This document shows, in pieces, positions 56,117 to 64,000 of a DNA stretch of 64,000 nt. Made by a program: the position numbers and the translations under genes. Source of the stretch: Nitrosopumilus sp. (GTDB taxonomy: Archaea; Thermoproteota; Nitrososphaeria; Nitrososphaerales; Nitrosopumilaceae); NCBI RefSeq assembly GCF_025699125.1, contig NZ_JAILWC010000001.1, positions 414,204 through 478,203 of the forward strand. The letters run 5' to 3'. The number at the start of each line of letters is the position of its first letter. Position 1 is the first letter of the stretch. The notes under the pieces are model-generated. The model was given only the letters and a program-made list of their open reading frames with translations, had not been told where the DNA came from and searched no databases.

Positions 56117-58675
56117 TTAACTCCAAAAAAATTCATCTAATCCTGTTTGTTTTGGTTTTCCCAAAATTGTATCAAAATCCAAATTCATAGACGATGTTAT
56201 CTGTTCTAACGTTGCTTCCATGAATTCCATGTATTTTTTTGAATCAATTTCTTCTTTTTTTGCCATCTCAACTGGTTTTACCCCTGGTTTGTTTAGGATT
56301 TTAATATATGAAATTCTGTCGCCTTTTTTTATCTCTCTGATTGTCTCTAGTTGTTTAGCTGCTCTAATGTGTTGAGGAATAGTTTTTGTGTATTCTGATG
56401 GTGCTTTACTGAGCATTACATTAAACGTCAAATCTTCTAGCGGGATTTCCTTTGCTTCTACTTTTTTTCCACATGTTGATATTTTTTCTGAAATCTGTTG
56501 TTTTGCTTTTACAAAATCTTCCACTGTTTGAACTTTGGATAAAACATCTAATAATTCATAAAATAATTTTCTGATGAATGGCGGTGTGTGTGACTTTTTT
56601 CCTGTTAGTCCTTTGACATCTACATTTCCATCCTTTGTAACTCCCAGATAATTTTTCTTTCTATTGCTTAATACACAATATCGATATGTTTTGTCAATCT
56701 CTAGATCTACACCATGATCTCTTTTTGCTTGCTCTATTACTGTTTGAATCTGCTCTTTAGTTGGTTTTTTGATAAACAGCGAATCTGTATCCCCGTAGAG
56801 TACTTCGATTCCCACACCTTCACATTTTTTAATTGTCTCTAAAATGGTGTGTCTTCCTATTGCTGTTGTAGCTTCTGCTACTGGCAGAAAATATAATGGA
56901 AAAATCTCTGCCCCCATTACCCCATAACTGGCGTTTAAAATTACCTTGAGTGCTTGACTGACTACTGTATATTGCTGTCTTTGCTCATCAGTTAGGGTTT
57001 CTTTTTTTGATAGGCTTTTGTAATAATTTACTCTCAAATCCCTTAATGATCCGATAATCATTGATGTCAGCCCGTTTCTTTTAGAACAAGTCCAATGATT
57101 TGTTTGCTCTATAATATTTTTCTTACATTCTTCATGTGAGCATCTTACTGTCTCATATGACAGATTTCTTACTTTGATAATACTTGGATATAGACTGGCA
57201 AAATCCATCACCACCACATCAAAATGAATTCCTTCTTTTGGTTCTACTACTAGACCTCCTCTGTATTTCTTATCTTTTATCACTGCATCTGATAGTACTC
57301 CCTCTGATCTTCTCTGCAACTCTTCTCTTTTTGGAATCAGACAATTTCTTCGTCTATGCTCATAGTATAACAAACTTCTAATCCATTGAGATACTCCCAT
57401 TCTTGCAATATCGTCAATTGGCATTCTGCCAATTCTTGCAATGATTACAAGTAGATTCATCAGTAAATCATTGTTGAAGCTTGTAAGTTCAAATGTTAAC
57501 AATGCATCATTATAGCAATAATTTGCAGTCTGGTACAGTGATAATTGATCAAACTCTAATCCATAATCTATTTTCTCTTTTCCAAGGAGTGCCTTTGACA
57601 CACTATTTAGTGAAAAATTAGTGTATTTTTGGCTAAATGCATAAATTTGAAATGAACGATTTGAGAGAGTTCTATACAAATCAAGATGGACTCCTTCTCT
57701 TAATGTTGCAGAATCTCGCATCATGTAAAAAGGATTTTCAGAATTTTTTATCCCCAGTCTTTCTGCCCTGTTGTATAGATACGGTAAGTCAAATTCATCT
57801 CCGTTATAGGTTACTACAAATGGAAATTCTTTGATAATTTGAAAAGCATCTTGTATCATTTCCCTTTCTTTATCTGAATCATAAAATGTGATCTTGACGT
57901 TTTGGTCTAGTTCGTTTTTTCCTTCCTCTGTATCTTCTGTGCGGAGAACGAAAATCTGATCAAATCCATCTGAACCCTTCATTCCAATCGCAGTTACTTT
58001 TTTCTCTGCGATTTTTGGATCTGGTATTCTTCCAATCTCAGCTTCGACCTCTATATCCAAACTGAGTCTTTTTATTTTTGGGATTGGTTGATTTAGTAAG
58101 TCTGCCCATTCTGTAATGTATTTTTTGAATTCTTCAGAATCGGCCATGCTTTCACTGTCTACTTTATCCCAAAGCAAACTTTTTAGAGCAATTTTTACTT
58201 CATCAGAAATTTCCAAATCATGTGGTTTTAGTTTTTTGTCTACTACTTCATAATATTTGCCAACAATTAATTTTCTGTCATATAGATAATTTTCATAATA
58301 TTTGATGTCTGACTCCCATGTCTCAATAATGTTTCTGATACTTTTGTCTCCTGTAGTTCCACCAATCGCTAATGGATCAGCAACTGTAATTTTTGACATG
58401 CTGATTTCTTTATCTGTTATTAGATCGTGTCGCTGAACAGTCTTGATTTCAATAACGTCTTCTCTTTCTTGAAGAAAATCTAACTCGTCTGGAGCTAATC
58501 GCGAATAGCAGTATGGTTTATGCCCTGTTTCATCCTTCCATAAAATTAATTTTTGAGATTCTGGATTGTAGAATTTTAAAATTGCTGATTTTGAATTATT
58601 GTCATATGTTGCAGATACTAGCATAGATGGAGACATTGATTCAACCTCATCGGTCTTTGTAACATTTACTTGCAT
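56117..58675 (-). CDS. polB: family B DNA polymerase
   Basis: 852 aa. Exonuclease motifs: ExoI RLSLDIEVEAE, ExoII VTYNGDEFDLPYLYNRA, ExoIII YCYNDALLTF. Polymerase A motif VMDFASLYPSIIK, B motif KVILNASYGVMGA, C motif YGDTDS. The C-terminus ends QTGLDEFFWS, a canonical PIP box (843-850) for the PCNA clamp. Replicative or repair polymerase; Thaumarchaeota also have PolD. Preceded 4 bp earlier by a dCMP-deaminase gene. Confidence 0.97.
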   Translation of the reverse strand: MQVNVTKTDEVESMSPSMLVSATYDNNSKSAILKFYNPESQKLILWKDETGHKPYCYSRLAPDELDFLQEREDVIEIKTVQRHDLITDKEISMSKITVADPLAIGGTTGDKSIRNIIETWESDIKYYENYLYDRKLIVGKYYEVVDKKLKPHDLEISDEVKIALKSLLWDKVDSESMADSEEFKKYITEWADLLNQPIPKIKRLSLDIEVEAEIGRIPDPKIAEKKVTAIGMKGSDGFDQIFVLRTEDTEEGKNELDQNVKITFYDSDKEREMIQDAFQIIKEFPFVVTYNGDEFDLPYLYNRAERLGIKNSENPFYMMRDSATLREGVHLDLYRTLSNRSFQIYAFSQKYTNFSLNSVSKALLGKEKIDYGLEFDQLSLYQTANYCYNDALLTFELTSFNNDLLMNLLVIIARIGRMPIDDIARMGVSQWIRSLLYYEHRRRNCLIPKREELQRRSEGVLSDAVIKDKKYRGGLVVEPKEGIHFDVVVMDFASLYPSIIKVRNLSYETVRCSHEECKKNIIEQTNHWTCSKRNGLTSMIIGSLRDLRVNYYKSLSKKETLTDEQRQQYTVVSQALKVILNASYGVMGAEIFPLYFLPVAEATTAIGRHTILETIKKCEGVGIEVLYGDTDSLFIKKPTKEQIQTVIEQAKRDHGVDLEIDKTYRYCVLSNRKKNYLGVTKDGNVDVKGLTGKKSHTPPFIRKLFYELLDVLSKVQTVEDFVKAKQQISEKISTCGKKVEAKEIPLEDLTFNVMLSKAPSEYTKTIPQHIRAAKQLETIREIKKGDRISYIKILNKPGVKPVEMAKKEEIDSKKYMEFMEATLEQITSSMNLDFDTILGKPKQTGLDEFFWS

Positions 58676-58679
58676 TTTC

Positions 58680-59207
58680 TTACACGGATTTCTCGTATTT
58701 GTTTACTAGTTGGCTTGCCCATTTTGCAATTTTGTTTTTTTCTAGTTGAATAACTTCCACTCCTGCTTCTTTTAGTAAATCATAATCTGTTTCAGGATAA
58801 GAGTCAAGACAAACAAATTTTCTAATTCCGATTGTAATTGCCATTTTTGTGCATTCTAAACATGGAACAAATGTTGTGTACAGAATTGCCCCTTCAATAC
58901 CTGCTTCTATTCCTAAAATCGCACAATGCATTATCGCGTTTGCTTCTGCATGATTACAGAGACACCTGTCAAGTGATGCGCCTGATTCAATTTTTCCCTC
59001 CATTCTCAGGGTGCATCTTTTACATCCTCCTTCAAAACAATTTTTGATTCCAGGGGGCGTGCCGTTATATCCTGTTGCTATTTGTCTGTGGTTTCTTACA
59101 ATAACCGCACCAACTTGTCGTGTCATACAATTTGAACGAAGTTTTGCTAATTCTGCTTGAAGCATAAAGTATTCATCCCATCCGGGTCTGTCAAAAGTAT
59201 CTTTCAC
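58680..59207 (-). CDS. dCMP deaminase family protein
   Basis: 175-aa zinc deaminase. H86-A-E88 (CNHAEANAIMHCA) with P-C116-x2-C119 (PCLECTKMAI), plus the family insert with extra Cys (CFEGGCKRCT) between residues 57 and 67 found in dCMP/ComEB deaminases. Makes dUMP for dTMP synthesis. Four bp before polB on the same strand, linking nucleotide supply to replication. Confidence 0.95.
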   Translation of the reverse strand: MKDTFDRPGWDEYFMLQAELAKLRSNCMTRQVGAVIVRNHRQIATGYNGTPPGIKNCFEGGCKRCTLRMEGKIESGASLDRCLCNHAEANAIMHCAILGIEAGIEGAILYTTFVPCLECTKMAITIGIRKFVCLDSYPETDYDLLKEAGVEVIQLEKNKIAKWASQLVNKYEKSV

Positions 59208-59331
59208 ACAAATTATGTTTAACTGCTCAATATATGGATCACGTTAATTGATGATTGATTTGCGATCAATTCTGAAATGGTTCAATTCAAGCATCACAAA
59301 CTTCTTTAGCCTTGTTTAGCATATCAATTCA

Positions 59332-59520
59332 ATGGCAAGCTATTCATCTCAAGTAAATGTCATTCACAAAAAATTTCAAAATGCAGTTAAAAGAGCAAAG
59401 ACAAAACAGGCTCTCAACAAAGCATACAGCGCTCACAAAAAAGATCATGAACGCTTATTGAAAAAACATCTTCGTGAAGAGACATTAATGATTATCAAAG
59501 CCAAGAAAAAACTGGAATGA
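59332..59520 (+). CDS. small basic helical protein
   Basis: 62 aa, about a third Lys/Arg/His, all predicted helix (NAVKRAKTKQALNKAYSAHK). No Cys, no membrane segment. Could bind nucleic acid or ribosomes; not recognised as a ribosomal protein. ATG start; a TATA-like TTAGCATATC stretch lies upstream. Confidence 0.55.
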   Translation: MASYSSQVNVIHKKFQNAVKRAKTKQALNKAYSAHKKDHERLLKKHLREETLMIIKAKKKLE

Positions 59521-59729
59521 TCCTGTTTTTCAAATCTTCTTTTTTCCATATTGTCCAAAAACCAGACTTTTTTTTCTTAGAAAATCATGGCCTCTATACC
59601 TCAAAAATGGCTGAAATTACGCATGAATTGTGCCTGGGGGTTGTTCTCAAATAAACAAGAAAGCATGCAATAGCTAATACTTTACTACACGAAAGCATAA
59701 AATCAATAAATTCCGATTCATATTTTAGG

Positions 59730-61238
59730 TTGAATCAATATCTTGAGAAAAAATATGTGCAAAAAAATTCTATTGAAAAACGTGATTACCAAGTTAATCT
59801 TGCAAATCAAGCAATAGGGGAAAACTGTATTGTGGTTTTGCCTACTGGTCTAGGGAAAACTGCGATTGCGTTACAAGTTATTGCAGAATATTTGTCAAGA
59901 GGTTCTGGTGGAATCTTATTTCTTGCACCAACACGAGTTTTGGTAAACCAGCATTTTGAATTTCTAAAAGAAAATCTTACTCTGGATGATATTTCGTTAA
60001 TTACTGGTGAAGATCCAATACCAAAAAGAACCAAACTCTGGAATAATAGCGTGATTTGCGCTACTCCTGAAATTGCACGCAATGATTTAATTCGTGGAAT
60101 CATCACTCCTGATCAATTCAGTCTGGTGATTTTTGATGAAGTGCATAGAACTGCTGGTGATTATGCATATTCTGGAATAGCCGAAAGTTTTGAAAATTCT
60201 TCTGCTAGAATTCTTGGAATGACTGCAACTCTTCCAAGTGAGAAAGAAAAAGCAACAGAGATTCTAACTAAACTTCGAATTTCTAGCGTAGCTGAAAGAA
60301 GAGAGGATAGTCCTGATGTAAAACCATACACACAAGAAACTCATACAGAATGGATTAACGTAGAACTTCCGCCTGAATTAAAATCGATTCAGAAATTACT
60401 GAAATTGGCATTGGATGAAAGATATGAAACTTTGAGAAAAAACGGCATTCGGATGGCAGAGCAGCAATCCCTTTCTGCACTTCTTAGAATTAGACAATTT
60501 GTATTAAATCAGAACAGACGTTCTGCAAAACCTCTCTTTACAGGAATTAGAATCCATTATGCATTGAACATATTGGAGGCTCATGGGATTACTCCTTTTC
60601 TGAAATTCTGTGAGCGTGCACAGGCAAAAAAAGGTGTTGGAATCAAGGAACTCTTTGAGGTTGATCCTAATTTTACAAGGGCAATACATCTTGCAAAAGA
60701 AGCACAATCACGAGGAATTGAGCATTCAAAAATTCCAAAACTCAAAGAAATTCTTGAATCTGTTCCCGGAAAGGCTCTAATTTTTACAAGTTATCGTGAT
60801 TCCGTTGATTTGATTTTCAATAAGTTGACTGAGATGGGAATCTCTGCAGGAATATTAATTGGAAAAGCAGGCGATGCTGGGTTAAAACAAAAAAAGCAGA
60901 TTGAGACTGTACAAAAATTCAGGGATGGTCTTTTTCAAGTATTGGTTGCAACTCGTGTTGGTGAGGAGGGACTGGATATTGCCGAAGTAAATCAAGTGAT
61001 TTTTTATGATAATGTTCCAAGCTCTATTAGATTCATTCAAAGAAGGGGCAGAACCGGAAGAAAAGACATTGGAAAACTAGTTGTGTTAATTGCAAAAAAC
61101 ACTATTGATGAAACATACTATTGGATAGGAAAAAGAAAGATGACTGTAGCAAAATCCATGGGAGATAAAATGACCAAAATGTTAGAAAAAAATCATGAAA
61201 TTGAATCCCAGAAAACAGGACTTGATGCGTTTCTTTAG
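59730..61238 (+). CDS. hef: Hef-type SF2 helicase, nuclease domain absent
   Basis: 502-aa archaeal Hef/Mph1-class helicase. Walker A LPTGLGKTAI (K43), DEVH box (D136-H139), TATLPS motif III, and the thumb insert of Hef near 220-310. The second RecA domain has RVGEEGLDIAEV and QRRGRTGR. The ERCC4-type nuclease half found in euryarchaeal Hef is missing, as in other Thaumarchaeota. The C-terminus, KTGLDAFL, resembles a PIP box with K for Q. Acts at stalled forks. TTG start with AATAAATT 24 bp upstream. Confidence 0.92.
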   Translation: MNQYLEKKYVQKNSIEKRDYQVNLANQAIGENCIVVLPTGLGKTAIALQVIAEYLSRGSGGILFLAPTRVLVNQHFEFLKENLTLDDISLITGEDPIPKRTKLWNNSVICATPEIARNDLIRGIITPDQFSLVIFDEVHRTAGDYAYSGIAESFENSSARILGMTATLPSEKEKATEILTKLRISSVAERREDSPDVKPYTQETHTEWINVELPPELKSIQKLLKLALDERYETLRKNGIRMAEQQSLSALLRIRQFVLNQNRRSAKPLFTGIRIHYALNILEAHGITPFLKFCERAQAKKGVGIKELFEVDPNFTRAIHLAKEAQSRGIEHSKIPKLKEILESVPGKALIFTSYRDSVDLIFNKLTEMGISAGILIGKAGDAGLKQKKQIETVQKFRDGLFQVLVATRVGEEGLDIAEVNQVIFYDNVPSSIRFIQRRGRTGRKDIGKLVVLIAKNTIDETYYWIGKRKMTVAKSMGDKMTKMLEKNHEIESQKTGLDAFL

Positions 61239-61510
61239 ATTCTATATTGTTTAGAAATTTTTTCAAAAATCTTTTGCTTACTTTGGATGATTTTATTCTT
61301 CATTCCTGATTCTAAGTGATGTGTGCTGCTATTTTTTGCGATAAGCAGATTTTCCAGCCTTAATTCATATTGGTTTTCTAGAAATTTTTTTGCATCTTGA
61401 AATTCGCCACCAATCTCAAAATTCTCAAATGTCTGTTTTGTCAGATTCATAATTGATTTTTCTAAATATGTGAGAATTTCTTCTATGTCCTTCTCAGATA
61501 TGGTTGCCAT
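61235..61510 (-). CDS. hypothetical helical protein
   Basis: 91 aa, helical and charged, with a pattern of two or three long helices (EEILTYLEKSIMNLTKQTF, then FLENQYELRLENLLIAKNS) resembling four-helix or coiled-coil proteins. No Cys or membrane segment. Overlaps the helicase gene end by 4 bp, convergent. Unrecognised. Confidence 0.55.
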   Translation of the reverse strand: MATISEKDIEEILTYLEKSIMNLTKQTFENFEIGGEFQDAKKFLENQYELRLENLLIAKNSSTHHLESGMKNKIIQSKQKIFEKISKQYRI

Positions 61511-61615
61511 GAACCTTTTTTCTATTTTGGCCCAAAAAATGTTGTGTATTTTATTTTATTTTTTTCGGTGTGGAAATTAATATGCATCTCTAAACTCTTT
61601 TCGGTGATCCTATTG

Positions 61616-61768
61616 ATGCATTCGAATAGACAAAAATCAAAAGAAATGATAGGGTTGATTCAAAAAGAGAAAAAATTACATGCACAAATTAGAGCAAATT
61701 TTAAGAAAATTAGTCAGAAAATTGATGATGATGTTGATGTGGTAATAAAATCAAAATCCATACAATAA
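61616..61768 (+). CDS. possible 50-aa basic protein
   Basis: From the internal ATG: Lys/Gln-rich helical 50 aa (KEMIGLIQKEKKLHAQIRAN). The frame extends 24 codons upstream in a hydrophobic, non-protein-like manner that I leave out. No convincing TATA at -26. Convergent with the parvulin gene, three bases apart. Confidence 0.35.
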   Translation: MHSNRQKSKEMIGLIQKEKKLHAQIRANFKKISQKIDDDVDVVIKSKSIQ

Positions 61769-61771
61769 AAC

Positions 61772-62050
61772 TCACTCAAATCTTTTGATGATGTGGTACC
61801 CAAATTCTGTTTTTATTGGTTCTGAAATCTCTCCGTTTTGAAGCTTGAATGCTGCCTCTTCAAATGGTTTTACCATCATTCCTCTAGTAAAGTAGCCTAA
61901 ACTTCCGTCTTTCTTTGCACTCCCTGAATCGATTGACACTTCTTTTGCCAATTTTCCAAATTTTTCTCCCTTTTTGATCCTGTCTAAAATTGCAAGTGCC
62001 TCACTTTGTTTTGATACAAGAATATGTGAACATTTTATCTTGACTGCCAT
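61772..62050 (-). CDS. parvulin-type peptidyl-prolyl isomerase
   Basis: 92-aa single-domain parvulin (PpiC/Pin1-like). [13 protein letters not shown] at the start, [37 protein letters not shown] in the middle, and [10 protein letters not shown] at the end, all active-site regions. No signal peptide, so cytoplasmic. Same size as Nitrosopumilus-type PinA. Helps fold proline-containing proteins. Confidence 0.95.
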   Translation of the reverse strand: MAVKIKCSHILVSKQSEALAILDRIKKGEKFGKLAKEVSIDSGSAKKDGSLGYFTRGMMVKPFEEAAFKLQNGEISEPIKTEFGYHIIKRFE

Positions 62051-62174
62051 GAATCTTTCATATTTTTCTATTTCTTAATTGTTTCTTATTTTATGATGAG
62101 TTTGACTTGGATTCTAAAAGTTGTTTTTATATTGTGACAGAACTCTTTTTATTATATTCATAAACTATGATTAT

Positions 62175-62408
62175 ATGGATGATGAATCCCCATCATTACT
62201 GGTAAAATTCATGTTCAAGGGTGATAAAAAATCAGAAATTGCATTGCTTACATTTGAACAATATTCCAACATCAAAGATTTGCCAATTACCAAAGAATGT
62301 AAAATAGTCAAGAATGAAAAACCTACATTGTCAAAAAATGACGTTGCAGCAATAAACAAAAAAATTGCAAAACTATCTAAAACTCATACACAGTTTTTTT
62401 CTGAGTGA
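62175..62408 (+). CDS. small unknown protein
   Basis: 77 aa from the chosen ATG (TTATTATATT about 22-26 bp upstream). Opens with strands (SLLVKFMFKGDKKSEIALLTF) and ends with a Lys-rich helix. No Cys. The 18 upstream codons in frame are unlike coding sequence. No family recognised. Confidence 0.5.
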   Translation: MDDESPSLLVKFMFKGDKKSEIALLTFEQYSNIKDLPITKECKIVKNEKPTLSKNDVAAINKKIAKLSKTHTQFFSE

Positions 62409-62501
62409 TCTTTGTTACTATGATAATTTGTTTTATAATCAAAAGTTTATTTGCATCATTGTTAAATTTTTTAACTGTAGTTTGAATTAAAAAATAATGA
62501 T

Positions 62502-63263
62502 CTAAATGGTTTTTCTATGGTTATACATTGCATACAAAATTATCAAGTACCCGGAATACCAGAAAATATTTACTGGATGTCCTAATGAATATTCATCTAG
62601 TAATTCTATATAATAATACCATACATCTCCACTTACAATTAAAATAATTCCTATGACTATTAATATCCATGATGCTCCCACTATTCCTCCTCTAAAAATC
62701 AACGCAGTGTGAATTGAAATTCCTAGAGCGATTGATGTGGCACCTACAAAAATTAAACCATACAAAAAGTCAAAATTAATTTCTTCAGTAAATGTAAGTA
62801 AAAAATATGATCCTGTGATTGTTAATGGAATGGTGATGAGTGAGATTTTTTTTAACTTGCTTGTTTCAGATGAAAAAAATCTGATATTGACAATCATGAA
62901 AAAAATTATGCCTGGATAAAATAAGAAAAAAAATACATCGGCAATTGAGGGATATGGATCAAGGTTGAGAAATTGCTCATAAATAAAATATGTCAACTCT
63001 CCTAGAAATATCCCCATTAATGCAATGCCTAACGTGATAAATGCTTTATAATACACTAGTGTGCTGTCATATTTTTTTGAAGTGATAAAAGCAAAAATGC
63101 TTGCTGAAAAAGGAATTGCCATTGAAAATGCATAAACATACATGTCTGGATCCTCTAAATTATTCACCAAATAATGAAATCCAATAACTCCAAGAACAAT
63201 TACTGCTATTATTTTTAAATTAATTGAATTTTTTAATTTATCTGGTACTATATCTACACTCAT
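62502..63263 (-). CDS. polytopic membrane protein
   Basis: 253 aa with about eight membrane helices, short loops and no soluble domain. LDPYPSIADVFFFLFYPGI resembles the membrane sensor half of bacterial GGDEF-type proteins, but no enzymatic domain follows. The N-terminal SVDIVPDKLKN precedes the first helix. Possibly a sensor or transporter; unknown. Followed on the same strand by nothing within 90 bp; preceded by the cysteine-cluster gene, 13 bp away. Confidence 0.6.
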   Translation of the reverse strand: MSVDIVPDKLKNSINLKIIAVIVLGVIGFHYLVNNLEDPDMYVYAFSMAIPFSASIFAFITSKKYDSTLVYYKAFITLGIALMGIFLGELTYFIYEQFLNLDPYPSIADVFFFLFYPGIIFFMIVNIRFFSSETSKLKKISLITIPLTITGSYFLLTFTEEINFDFLYGLIFVGATSIALGISIHTALIFRGGIVGASWILIVIGIILIVSGDVWYYYIELLDEYSLGHPVNIFWYSGYLIILYAMYNHRKTI

Positions 63264-63276
63264 GATAATACAATTT

Positions 63277-63774
63277 TTATCTTGTATTAAAATTGATTTT
63301 CACTTTTCTTAATTTGATATATTTGTAGGATTTATCTGACGCGTCTAGTCGACCAAGATCTGCAAATGCATCTAAATGTTCTATCACATCTTGTGTTATC
63401 ACCTCTTTTTCCAATATTTTTAAAATTTCTTCAGACCATGTCCAATCTGCATTTTCATTACATGAGTAAACTATCCACGTATATTTTCCGTTTATCTTGT
63501 AAATATCAAATGGAAACAATTTACAATCAAATGGTCTTGTTTGATAGATGGTGCATCCTTGAGCATTGTTCCAAAAAATGCATTCATTTGTATCTTTTTT
63601 CTTTTTAAGTGCATATCCTTTGATATTTTTTATTAATACTTTATCGGCAAAATATTCATCTTTTATTTTTTTTATGTTTTGAAATTCATTTGGTGTCAAA
63701 AACGGAGTTACATAATCATTACAACATGATTTATGATCACATTTTTCACATAATCCATTCCATACATCTTTCAC
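63277..63774 (-). CDS. YkgJ-type cysteine-cluster protein
   Basis: 165 aa. Cys-rich N-terminus (CEKCDHKSCC, residues 9-18) and the family motif CTIYQTRPFDCKLFPF near 80-95, with CIFWNNAQGC between. These Cys form a metal or iron-sulfur site in YkgJ/UPF0153 proteins; exact chemistry is unknown. Upstream of and same strand as the membrane protein gene (13 bp), so a small operon. Confidence 0.85.
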   Translation of the reverse strand: MKDVWNGLCEKCDHKSCCNDYVTPFLTPNEFQNIKKIKDEYFADKVLIKNIKGYALKKKKDTNECIFWNNAQGCTIYQTRPFDCKLFPFDIYKINGKYTWIVYSCNENADWTWSEEILKILEKEVITQDVIEHLDAFADLGRLDASDKSYKYIKLRKVKINFNTR

Positions 63775-63829
63775 AAGAAATACTTCCTAAATTTATTTTG
63801 TTTATGAAATTTTATTTTTATAGCCATGC

Positions 63830-64000
63830 CTATAAAATATTGTGTGGTTTGTACTCTCCATGATTTTTTAACCTGTTAAATCTTTTTAACACGAATTCTG
63901 CAGTTTCTTTGACATCTATGTTTGGATCATTTAATGCCAATTTGATCTTCTCTTCAACTTCAAACGCTCTCATCAATCCTAAGGCTTCAATTGCCTCATG
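63830..64000 (-). CDS. HEAT-repeat protein, 3' end only
   Basis: Last 56 codons before the stop at 63830-63832; the rest lies beyond the window. Reads EAIEALGLM..., then LALNDPNIDVKETAEFVLKR, the helix pair of a HEAT repeat. Function cannot be judged from this fragment. Confidence 0.7.
   Translation of the reverse strand, partial: HEAIEALGLMRAFEVEEKIKLALNDPNIDVKETAEFVLKRFNRLKNHGEYKPHNIL

Noticed and set aside
59250..59285. Possible C/D-box guide RNA (TGATGA ... CTGA) before the 62-aa gene
   Set aside because: Only one C-like and one D-like box with poor spacing; no second pair, so not supportable.
59587..59673. 28-codon frame with Trp/Met/Cys before the helicase gene
   Set aside because: No TATA at -26, no recognisable motif and no linkage; too short to support.

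Overview
The window is about 33-35% GC and comes from an ammonia-oxidising thaumarchaeon (Nitrososphaerota) of the group I.1a / Nitrosopumilus-Nitrosarchaeum type. The evidence is an archaeal 16S-23S rRNA pair with a very short spacer lacking tRNA-Ala, three TFB genes plus TBP, Alba, a family-B DNA polymerase, methylmalonyl-CoA mutase and epimerase genes as in the thaumarchaeal 3-hydroxypropionate/4-hydroxybutyrate cycle, class III PHA synthase, and secreted proteins carrying a repeated IPxW...WW module. Assignment below family level is inference. No insertion sequence, prophage, integrase, CRISPR array or tRNA gene was recognised; this reads as core chromosome.

Layout. 1-4.7 kb: 16S and 23S rRNA with visible processing stems. 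4.7-5.7 kb: AT-rich gene-poor stretch with two tandem GTG-start zinc-finger mini-genes. 5.7-12.3 kb: PAS histidine kinase, RDD membrane protein, methyltransferase, two secreted IPxW-module proteins, a roadblock-like protein, MsrA and UspA. 12.3-15.7 kb: polyhydroxyalkanoate locus (hydrolase, two phasin-like proteins, PhaC, PhaE). 15.7-25.9 kb: second roadblock-like protein, phosphoribosyltransferase, TFB, secreted metzincin, BirA, winged-helix protein, CoA-binding and dehydratase-like proteins, YchF-like GTPase, BtuF-like protein and NreA. 26-35 kb: DUF432-MscS pair, CysS-NadE, Rieske ferredoxin, SahH, MetG and a lipase-like protein. 35-43 kb: TBP-TFB operon, a pseudo-GTPase translation-factor relative, NMN adenylyltransferase, IlvC, the B12 subunit of methylmalonyl-CoA mutase, and Alba-TFB. 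43-52 kb: regulators, M1 aminopeptidase, MeaB-MCM, a cluster of mini zinc-finger genes and the epimerase. 52-59 kb, all on the minus strand: PPDK, TPI, SemiSWEET, PolB and dCMP deaminase. 59-64 kb: Hef-type helicase, parvulin, small unknowns, a membrane protein, a YkgJ-type cysteine-cluster protein and the end of a HEAT-repeat protein.

How the genes fit together. MCM large subunit, MCM B12 subunit, MeaB and epimerase serve methylmalonyl-CoA/succinyl-CoA interconversion. PPDK and TPI feed gluconeogenesis. PhaC/PhaE with the phasin-like proteins store carbon. NadM and NadE act in NAD synthesis. PolB, Hef and NreA all end in PCNA-binding-like tails. Many genes have a TATA-like element about 26 bp before the start codon, implying leaderless transcripts; this supports several TTG and GTG starts and several very small genes.

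The least explained content is the set of at least twelve tiny cysteine-rich proteins (29-89 aa), including an overlapping minus-strand cluster at 50.0-50.9 kb, and the six copies of the IPxW module spread over three exported proteins, one of which is a metalloprotease.
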